The translations under genes and the position numbers were made by a program. A DNA stretch of 64,000 bases from Aporrectodea caliginosa (taxonomy: Eukaryota; Annelida; Clitellata; Crassiclitellata; Lumbricidae), in contig JACEVL010000493.1 in NCBI GenBank assembly GCA_020284085.1, forward strand, positions 857,501 to 921,500. The letters are read 5' to 3'. Positions 12,779-22,700 of the stretch are shown here, in pieces. The notes below the pieces were generated by a model that saw nothing but the letters and a program-made list of their open reading frames with translations, was not told the origin of the DNA and did not search any database. Within the stretch, counting starts at the first letter, position 1; each line of letters begins with the position of its first letter.

Positions 12779-13759
12779 CCCTCGCGCTACCCAGGGGGTG
12801 GTTACCACCCCCTACGTTTTTATGCATAACATTTTTTTCCATCAGAAATATAATTTTCACAATTTAGGTAGCTGTAGCAGATTCATTTGTGCACATTTTG
12901 AGGTAAACATCATGGTGGTATCTCACGCCGTTCAAAAGTTATACCCGATATAGCCGAGGTACCAGAGGGGTGGATACCACCCCCTTAGTTTTTTGACCAT
13001 AGCGTATTCAATTGTTTTCCTAGAAGAGAAACAAATATACCATTCTTTAGAGGGAATGCAGGGCTACATTTGCTTGCTTACCTTTTTGTCTTTTGAACAC
13101 TGGAAGTGATAAAAATAAATAATAATAAGTGAAAATGGCGGAATGCAGCATCACAACGTAAACCGACATTTCTACGTAAACGTTTGTCAACAGCTACAGA
13201 TTTAGAACTTATATTAGCTGAAACAGATACTGAAGATGAAGTGAGAAGCCAATTTACAGGAAGCATTCGCACACAATAACGGGAGTAACTTGCAATAACT
13301 GCAAGGACCACCGACATATTTGACTGCCGTGAACAATAACGTGAAGTCTTGTTTCATGTTGCCTTTAGATTTCGGCTGTATCTAATACAGACTATGGACT
13401 AGTTCGTAGGTTATTGTTACAAATGAAGCCTCATTATGTTTAAAATGTTCTTGGATACATAGATCAGTTTCAAAACACACATAATCTTATATTAATTTTG
13501 TTTGTCCAAAAAGTTAAAAATGTACGAAATAATATAAAATATCGCTAATTGTCGGTTCCGTTGTTAAAACTTATGTAATTTCGAGGTGCATTGACATAAT
13601 GTAGCCTACAACTAAATATACCATTTTGTTCAGAAATGAATGCTGAATCTACTGCTGTATTACAAAATATGATATGTGTAACCAAACCCGAAATCCAGGG
13701 GGGGTGGTAACCACTCCCTTGGTAGTCCGTGTTACAAAAAAACCTCGGTAGCGTGAGGG
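12779..13759 (+). mobile_element. piggyBac-type deletion derivative with TTAA ends
   Basis: The element is bounded by TTAA at 12775-12778 and 13760-13763, with inverted termini CCCTCGCGCTACCCAGG and CCCTCACGCTACCGAGG. TTAA target duplication with short inverted ends is the hallmark of piggyBac. Inside, near 13136-13279, a plus-strand frame reads ...RLSTATDLELILAETDTEDE..., which resembles the acidic N-terminus of piggyBac transposases, followed by a stop. Three palindromic GGGTGGT(T/A)ACCACCC-like blocks lie at about 12795, 12970 and 13700. The catalytic core is absent, so the element cannot move itself. Confidence 0.75.
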
Positions 13760-13796
13760 TTAAAGGCGCTGTATTAAGTGTTTTCATGCATACACG

Positions 13797-13975
13797 CATA
13801 CATACATATATACATACATACATACATACATACATACATACATACATACATACATACATACATACATACATACATACATACATACATACATACATACATA
13901 CATACATACATACATACATACATACATACATACATACATGCATACATACATACATGCATACATACGTATTCATAC
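13797..13975. repeat. (CATA)n tetranucleotide microsatellite
   Basis: About 180 bp of ATAC/CATA units with a few CATG variants. Poly-(Tyr-Ile-His-Thr) and poly-(Cys-Met-Tyr-Val) frames over it are artefacts. It starts just outside the right TTAA of the piggyBac relic. Confidence 0.97.
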
Positions 13976-14164
13976 ATATCTCAAATTTAAATTATTTGAT
14001 TTTATGTACGGAAAATCAATCGATAACTAATCACTTTTCTTTCTACTTATATAATATTATATAACTTAGATTTTATGCCACATTATTTTCCTGTTAATAA
14101 AAACTTCATCAATGCAAAGCTCGTTCTCACCTCTTATCACACTAGTGTCCGATATAATTTAATC

Positions 14165-14400
14165 TAAATCTCGAGCTTTTGCCTTCATTGGCCCTTCACT
14201 ATGGAACCAACTCCCTACAAAACATCAACCCGTTCTTTGATACTATCTGGTGGGCCAGGTGCTTCTTTTCGCTGTCTTAAGACCACTCTTTTCGCTCGGA
14301 ATTTTTCGCACTGGGAGCGCCTGTGATTGGTGTTCACGGTGAGAGGCGCTTTATAAAGTTATAAATACAATCTAATCTAATCTAATCTAATCTAATCTAT
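14165..14400 (+). mobile_element. L2-like LINE 3' end with (AATCT)n tail
   Basis: A plus-strand frame reads ...AFAFIGPSLWNQLP..., the usual end of L2/CR1-type reverse transcriptase ORFs. The shared 3' terminus (gggagcgcc...gagaggcgctttataaa) and a (aatct)n tail follow. The duplicate at 10.74 kb lacks it, so it inserted after the segmental duplication. Confidence 0.75.
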
Positions 14401-14705
14401 TCTACACAATAAATCCATCAATTACCGCCGCCTTTGTATACGTACATCATCGTTAGGAATGTGATTATGTGAGCAATTTAGGCCTAACCAGTAACCAGAA
14501 TAGTTTCTGTTCTGAGTTAAAATTACTTCTAAGATTTCTACTAGAACGCGAGAGATCACATCAGGATCAAAGTACATGTATCTCATTCAAACGTCACAAT
14601 ATCGTAAAATAATATTATTTGATCAATTAGTGCGCTGTTTAGACACCTGTAAAACGCTATCAATCGAGATACTATATACACGTCAGTTGGAAACCGTTTA
14701 TATTA

Positions 14706-15418
14706 CACCTTCCAAAACCCGTGAAATGGCAGTCATCAAACACAACCAATCTTCACTCTCCAACAAACCCTCAATCACCGGTATTCCTCGCTCTACCTCA
14801 ATAAAAGCCCTAGGCGTCACCATCGATGAGAAACTTTCTGTCACGGAACACATCAACAAAGTCGTCAAAAGTGGCTCTGCTTCAATCTTCGCCCTTAAAA
14901 CACTCAAAAACCATGGTGCATCTGCAGATTCTCTACAACTGATCACCCGCGCCACCATCATAGCCAGAACAATGTATGCTTCTCCCGCCTGGTGGGGACT
15001 GCAGGCGAGCGAAAAGGACAAATCCCGCATTGAACATCTGAATAACAGATGAAAACGCTCTGGTTTTATTCAGTCAGATTCTCCTTCTATGAATGTTCTT
15101 GCTTATAACGCAGACACTTCACTCTTTAAGGCCGTCCTCTTAAATGAGAATCATTCACTCAGATGCATGTTTCCTAATCAACATTTTACGCCTTATTTTC
15201 TTAGGGTCAGACCACATAACTTTAACCTTCCTGACAAGGACTCACAAAATTTTATATCTCGTATGTTATTCCTGAACTCTTACTAAGCTATTATTACTTC
15301 ATATATACTATAATATCTAGATGTATTTTTTTCTATGTACACCTACAGCGTTATGTCTGTTGTTTACACATTAAACGAATATATGATGATGTCAATGCTT
15401 ATAGTTCATTATTACCGT
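14706..15418 (+). mobile_element. 5'-truncated non-LTR retrotransposon with 14-bp target duplication
   Basis: Flanked on both sides by AACCGTTTATATTA (14692-14705 and 15419-15432). The frame codes for the C-terminal part of a reverse transcriptase ORF: an SKT box near the start, then KALGVTIDEKLS, then YASPAWWG. A stop at 15049-15051 splits it from the last segment (...RVRPHNFNLPDKDSQNFISRML...), so it is dead. The same LINE family (called D here) is at 39430, 49214, 61380 and 62121. Confidence 0.85.
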
Positions 15419-18200
15419 AACCGTTTATATTATGGTCAACGGCCTTTGACATCATAATACGACGTTGAACCTTGGAATTATAAAAATAATAAATATATTA
15501 CTGGAAATAACCGGTTAAAATTGTACGAAATTCTTTCTTATCGACGTTAACGGTAGGCCTATCTGATCCGATATACCAATATACTCGGGTGGTGCTAAAA
15601 AAGTAAGTAAGTTAGTAAGTAGTCTCTTAAGCATAGATCCCGATAGAGTAACGCTGAAAATTTCTGATCCATCCTACGAGCTTACCAATATCTCACCTCT
15701 TGCTATCTCTCCAACAGGTCTTCCACTCGAAACTGAATACACCGCTCCATCACAAATCTTATCCTTATTTCCCCTTACCTGCATTGCCGCTTCAACTATA
15801 AGCTCCATCCATCTTAGCACTGTTAGCAGTCTAGCAGTCTAACAGTCTGCCTGCCCCATTCTTTGTGTCTTGACCTGGAACCGATTTTTACCCTTCCCTA
15901 TCGATTTTGTTTCGACTGAGCGCCTGTGAATAAGCTGGTTCCCGCAACTTCGCTTTTTGGGCGTTGTATAAATCTTGAGATTACGATTACGAACTTCGAG
16001 TGGTGCCAGTCCGAAGCCGGGATTAAATAGGAGGGCGACGTTAATCTTCGTTACGACACAGCGTCGATTAACGGAAACCGAATCGCTGGCTAGTTTAAGT
16101 CCTTTCAAATAACGCAATAAGGGAACGGCATTGTCAAAGTCCGCGGCCCTGGATGCAGCCATTAAAAACTACTTGGTGATGACAGCGGGTCGCTCAACCG
16201 AACCCAGCGTTCCATGCGTCCTGGCCGTCTTTCGGGGTTCTGAAGGTCTGTGTTAGTTCTTGGCGAAATCTCATCGGTGTCGGTGGATAGAAAAACTAAT
16301 CGTCACCGGTTCAATAAATCAAATGCCTTCCGTGGTCGTTGTTGATTGGAGCAGATGGAAGAAGCGAGTGGATCTGATAAGCGTCGTTTACGGACGGTCA
16401 ACAAGAAGAACGTCAATTGATCGTCATTTGTTAAATCTTTCTCACATCTGTCGAAGGAGGCGATAGGTGGCGCAACTCAAAAGATGACGTTGCTCGAATA
16501 ATGGCGTCACCCTAGATATTTGCCAAATGATACTATGACGTAACTTTAAAGATGACGTTCTGGTTGATTTCTTAAAATCCAGAAATGAAGGTCACTCGAA
16601 CGATGACGTCACTCGACGATGACGTAACTTGGGCATCTGATTGAGTGTTTTTTGACTGTCTCTGTCCTTTCAAGGATTCATCTAATTTACGTAACTATTT
16701 AATGTCATCAGTTGAGAAATAAACAGCAGAGTACAGGAAATAAAATTTATAAAAGTTATTTGAATTTCTAAGTTATGCAAAATGCAAATTATTTTGTTTA
16801 CCGTTTTTTCCCCGTTTTTTCCGTTTTTTATTTTTTTAAATAAAACGACGTTTTTTCCCGTTTTTTTATTTTGATTTGATCGTTTTTAACAACTATGGTC
16901 AGACTCATGCCCCTCACAAAGGCTCTGCACTTCTGACTTTCTAACAGATCTGAACGACTGTCCTTTAAGACAGGTTGCAAACGTAGGCTGAACAGAGTCA
17001 AAGGCAACAGTATACGCATGCATATGAGTGGGAAAGTCTTTCAGGAGGGCGGTCCAATGATGCGCTCGAGTTCATTTGTGGAAGCGCGGTGGCTGTAGGC
17101 CCTATATCTCCACTGGCTGTAAAGCGCAAGAATCGCCGACCCAGCTGACTCCGCCCAGGCCCCCTCGATGGGAAACTTATGACCCCCCCCCCTCCCAGAC
17201 CGAGTCGTTAGGGTATTCAAACGTTTCAATGGTTCCATACATACTCACTTACGGACTGATCTGTTTGATATTGACCTGGTTACTGCTTGTTTTTTGTGAG
17301 CCATCTTTTGATGCCTTGTGCATTATACACCGGCGGAATAGGTTGTCTAGTTACTGCTTAACCACACTGTGTCATGCACCGATGATTAGCGTCGCCCTCC
17401 TTTTCAACAGGCTTGGGACTGGCACTACCACAGTACAGATTGTAGGGGAGTTTCCGGTCCAACAGAAGTTACTAATACAGTATAAACGTAGATGATCTTA
17501 TTCTGTCAATAATAATAGCAAAGCCTGATCCCTGAATATATGGCGTCGGTTGAAAGCGTTCTAAAGGTGTCGAATGAGAGCTGTAAAGCGCAAGAATCGC
17601 CGACCCAGCTGACTGCATCCAGGACGCCGATGGGAAGCTTACGACGCCCCCCCCCCCACAGCCCCGAGTCGTTATGGGATTCGCGTATTCAGCGTTTCAA
17701 CGGTCACATACATACTCACATACGGACTGATCTTCTGGATATTGATCTGATGACGGTTTGTTTTTGGTGTACCTTGTACATTACACACCGGAGGAATAGG
17801 TTGGTTAGTAGCTGTTTAAAGACACTGTGCCATAGCAAAGATGAGTAGCGTCGCCCTCCTTGTTTCTCCAGGCTTGGGACTGGCACTACGAGAGTACGGA
17901 TAGTGGCGGAGTTTCCGGTGCAATAGAAAGTTACTAATTACACTTAGTATAAACGTAGAAAAACTTAGTATTTTAGTATTTTTATATTATTATAGCGAAG
18001 CCGCCTGATAACTGAATATATCGCGGTTGAGAGCGTTATAAAGGTGTTTAATGAGTGCACGTATTGTAGAGTATCAAGCGACATCTTGTGATTAGCGGGG
18101 ACGTTGACGTTAACCTTACAAGACCTCATTTGATGCAGGAATCGGCCACTGATAATTCTCTAGTTTTCTGAGCAATGCTTCTTAACGGAAGTGATTAACA

Positions 18201-19380
18201 ACATCATTTGACTGCTGAGGCCGTTCATGTCTTACGCAGTCCTACAGATCTGCTTGCTTCAACCTATGTATAATTTATGGGGCCAAAGGTTTAACGAAAT
18301 CTTTTGGTATATCAAAGGAGCTTATAGGAAACAACTGCTTTGAACAGTACTCTCCGTTCGTATAGCAAAGATTAACTACAATAGTTCTGTGATCCAACAA
18401 CTTTGATAAAATCAAATCAGTATTACTTTGCTCTTTTTTTCCACAGTTTAACGGCAGCTTATGACAACATAGGCCGTTGCCGCCGACAAAGATTAGTTTT
18501 GGCATATTACAGCTTTTTCAACAATTACTTTGCTCTCAGCTCCTTAATATAATATATGGTGTCGTTGCTAAGCGTTTTAAAGGTGTGTAACGTCAGCATT
18601 TCGTTGGAAAGAGACAGCGTATAACAACATAATATTATTGTGGCTGCATAGGTAGTTGACGCTCATCCGACTTTGTCTTGCAGGTCCTTTTTAAGTATTG
18701 ATTAGAGCTCCTTTGAATATTAATTAGTATTTTATCAAAGACCAAGACCGAGCTGACTTAGTATTTTGGACCAACATATCTTTACAGTTTAAAACAACAG
18801 AAGTCCAGTCATATAGGCCTAGACTCCCTAGAGTGGTGAAATTTAGTGAGTCGCGATCATTCGGCCTACATCACATTACCTTGCGAAAGTAATGACGATA
18901 AAACAACAGAAGACTTGAGTCTTATGTTGCGGGGAGATCAAGCCGAGAAGACAGCAAGTTTTACTCAAATACCGGTACTCATAATTCATACTTATACTGA
19001 TAGTCGCATTGGCCTTCACATGCAGGATCAGCTGGTGTCTAAGAAAGACTCCCCCTCTTCTCTTCTCCTCTTCTAACGTCGCCACTGCTCGTACTCTGGC
19101 TGCCAGTCCCAAGCCTGAAGAGAGGAGGAGGGCGACGCCTACCATCTTTGTTTTGACATAGTGCCATTAAACAGCAACTAACTAAGTCTCCTCGTTTACT
19201 GACCTCGGCATCAACTCTTTGTGTCTAACTGTTTTAAGACTATAATAATTATAATCTATTCGATTTGATGTTGAGTAGCCAGTAAACGACGGTTCAATAA
19301 CGTCTACAAGACACCAAGAGTCACTTTGAACGGATTGACATATAACGGGCTATCTGAAGCCGAAGTGTATTCAAGTTGAC
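18201..19380. other. Repeat-derived sequence upstream of the ILEI-like gene
   Basis: Holds a reverse R2 copy (18435-18518), an R1-type partner block near 18555-18595 and an R1 core in minus orientation at 19086-19170. No gene is apparent; ORFs of 76-89 codons overlap the repeats. Confidence 0.5.
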
Positions 19381-19410
19381 ATGATTTATTTGCACACTAA
19401 TTGACGTGGG

Positions 19411-19470
19411 CCAATACGCCTATCAGTACTGTATATAGTACACGAGACACAGAATTTGTTACTTCAGTTT
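19411..19470 (+). promoter_or_regulatory. Predicted core promoter of the ILEI-like gene
   Basis: A CCAAT box at 19411-19415, a TATATAG box at 19432-19438 and an initiator-like TCAGTT at 19464-19469 are correctly spaced: TATA begins 34 bp before the putative +1 A at 19466. This gives a 5' UTR of about 75 nt before the ATG at 19541. The prediction is from sequence only. Confidence 0.55.
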
Positions 19471-19540
19471 CTTCAGTGAGTTCGGTTAGAGGGAAGTATT
19501 GTTTTTCTTATCCCCGCAGTTAAAGTAGTTAAGAACGGTG

Positions 19541-19748
19541 ATGGGTGTCCGTAATAGCTGGCGAGCGGTCGCCTGTATGTTGTTGATGGTTATGTTCGCG
19601 AATGCGCAGAATCAAACGGCAGTTGCTGCCAATAGCGACAGTAGCTGCTGCTCTGTGTCTCGTCTTGAAGCGCGATTGACCAGCATAGAACGTCGACTAA
19701 ACGGCATTCAACTGTCCATTGCGTCACTAAACGACCCTTTGCCCAGTG
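19541..19748 (+). CDS. ILEI-like gene, exon 1
   Basis: Codes for the signal peptide and coiled coil. Ends at a G|GTAAGT donor in phase 1. The ATG at 19541 is the first in frame that gives a complete signal peptide. Confidence 0.8.
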
Positions 19749-22700
19749 GTAAGTACTGATGATAATGGATAAGAAACGGTGGCCCATTGGTTAGAGCGCT
19801 TGGCCTGTGACATGGAATTATGGGTTCGAACCTCGTCCGAGGCAGTTGCTGCGATCTTGAGCAAGTGCTTCACTCACAATTGCTCAGCGCCATCGATGCT
19901 GTATCGTATGATCAGGGATCGGTTGGGGATCGGAACGCACCGGAACAGCGTTCCGGTTCTTTTTTTGACAACCGAAACGCCGTACCGGTAAACATTTATA
20001 GATTAATATGGCGCATGAAGCCGGCGCTCCTGTCCTTTTTTGTTTAGGACGGGATCACAGCGTATGGTCGTGTGAACTTCTGAGTTAGCTTTGGAAGAAG
20101 GGCAATATCAAATGCAGTTGTATTATATTGTATAAGGCATGGGTGCAAGCACAGTGGGGAAAGAGGGCACCATCTAATATTAAATGTGATTAGGGGCCGT
20201 CCATAAATGACGTCACGCACCTAGGGGGAGGGGGGTCGGAAATTTGTGACGATGTGTGACATGGGGGTCGGGGGGTCAGAGAAGTGTGACGTCACATCAG
20301 GTCTGTGTAATTAAATTTAACAAATAGCAACAATTTAATTTTAATAATAACAGCACTAAGTTTGAGTATTAAATTTTCATAATTTTTTTGATTATTTTAA
20401 TGTATACGGGCACAATTATTAATAATTTTCTAATTATTTAAATATTTGGTCACCGTTAGATTTTAAAATATTCATGCTCTCCCTGTTTATTCCACGAAGG
20501 AGCATTTTGCTTCGCCATGGAAATTTGGTTTTAGGCGGGGGTCAGAGCTTTGTGACGTAATTTTTCAGGGGGGTGTAACTTTTTGTGACGAAGTGTGACG
20601 AGGGGAGGGGTCAAAAATCGGCCAAAATTGCGTGACGTCATTTATGGACGGCCCCTTAGTTAATTCAATCCTGCCGAATAAGGCATCTATCAATCGATGT
20701 CGCGTCAAAACCAAGCCGCAGTTCTGTCAATATTCAGAAGAAGATATCCAATATCTAGCGCCTTCGTGAGTTTCTTGTAAGGCGCTGTATAAATGTCCAA
20801 ATACAATTATATATACATACATACATACATGCATACATACATACATACATACATACATACATACATACATACATACATACATACATACATACATACATAC
20901 ATACATACATACATACATACATACAAGAGCAGTCCGTTAAGACAGAAATGCAGATGATGGAGGACAAGAAACTTGCTATCTTTCCAACTTCCAACATCAC
21001 TGGCGACATTTGGTCTCATAAGATAGTATTATCATTATTATGTTATTACCAGTAATAAATTATTATTATTATTATTTTTTATTTTGTAGGCCTATTCCCC
21101 GAGGTACATAAGATCTCTCAGGAACTTAAATATGAATTAAGAAGAATGGATATTATTGTAATTACTACTACAGTATATTATTAATTTATTAGTCGTCGTT
21201 ATCTTATGACCAAGAATCAATCAGTGCCGCTGAGCATGTATGAGTGAAGAACCTGCTCAAGGTTCCAACACAGTAAGTGTCTCAGGGGAGAAGGATCGAA
21301 CCCTTACCCCGCGTTACAAAAGCGACCGCTCTAACGAATTGGATATTGTGTCTCATAAGAGCCACAGTATTAGTTCAGATGTGAGGATGTTGACGTGTGA
21401 CAATGACAAATGATGAGGATCTGACCATAATTTATGCTAGATTGAGTTGCAGATGCGTTTGGCATTTGCTTCCAATTATAAGCCCATGCACTAGAAGCGA
21501 CTCTAGAGCAGTGCTTCTCAAAGTTGTGTCCGCGGACCGGTACCAGTCCGCGAGTCCTCAGTTGCCGGTCCGCAAAGTGAGTCAAGATAGTGGTCAAATT
21601 GTCTCGGAATCAAGAAATGACTATTATATTTTTAAAAGTCATAACAAAAGACTTATTAGGATAGCATTTAAAGGGCAACAGTTTCATATAATTGGCTAAA
21701 CATGCATCTAAATCAATTTTTGAGGAATTTGAGAGATCTAAAACAAAACAGAGAAATAATTAATAAATTTGGCACCGGTCCTCCTGCAGTGGAAAAATTC
21801 CTACCGGTCCGTGACACTGAAAGTTAATTCCTGAAGGTCCGTGACACTGAAAAGTTTGGGAAGCACTGCTCTAGGGAACCCAAGTCACTAAAAGGACTTC
21901 GCGTTGTAGCGCAGCCCGCTACAATTCCCCCACGGTCGTGGCGGTATCACCTCATTGATCGCGGTGTTACCGCAATAGGCGTTACCGTGTCAATTAAAAT
22001 CTGATTTTGTTAACAGAAACAGAAAGCTGTACAGTAGACTTGGCGTCATACGGTCACGACGATTCGCCGAAATTTGGTTACGTGAGAACAAGTGGAGGCA
22101 GTTCGGAGGATGTGCTTGTACTGAATAAATTCGGCGACCACATGAGTTTACAACTCGGAGTAACAATCCTGGAACTGGACCCCAAAACGTGCACCACGAG
22201 AAACAGGCAACGTTTCGATACTTGGGCGTCCCAAGATGAGAGGGTGCGATTGTTGGCAAGCCTGGAATTGAAGACAACGGGAACAATCATCGTCGGGGTC
22301 ACGGTAGATTCGGCAGAAAGATCCGGGGAGTTCCAGAACACAGTTAGGTCATTTTTCGACAGCTATAACATGAACCTAAGTGGACTGCGAGTCAGGGACA
22401 AATTTGCTTTCATCATACAGATAGGATATCCGAAGAAAACAATATTCCAGATAAGACCTCGATATGGTGCAAGCCTCAAAATGAAGATGTTGCTTAGTGG
22501 TAAGTTGTGAACGTGTAATCTTAATTTATCTTAATTATTTTCGCGCCTCCTGAAGAAACTTCTCAGAGATGCTCGCGACCTGCAGCACCAAAGCGTAATC
22601 AAAGACAGCAGCACAAAAGCGTGATCAAAGACTTTAGTCTCTTGTGAAATAGAGGCTTAGATAGAAGAGGACATTCGTGCTGCAGGTTGCAGGGCAATCT

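Larger units (their letters stand above)
13985..18200. repeat. Segmental duplication unit 4 (partner at 10558-12470)
   Basis: Carries the same blocks as unit 3 with two clean later insertions (LINE ends at 14165-14400 and 14706-15418) and local extra duplication: the gtaaagcgcaagaatcgccg block occurs at both 17120 and 17583. R1 copies are near 15995-16085 (minus), 17352-17440 and 17815-17900 (plus). A CRE octamer is at 16604. Confidence 0.7.

Noticed and set aside
13545..14064. YIHT and CMYV repeat proteins
   Set aside because: Translations of the (CATA)n microsatellite; the same occurs at 20727-21019.
19778..19850. Functional tRNA gene
   Set aside because: A and B boxes are present, but the acceptor and anticodon stems do not pair. 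A SINE head explains it. The same applies to 1000, 21300, 34290, 50600, 51550 and 61100.
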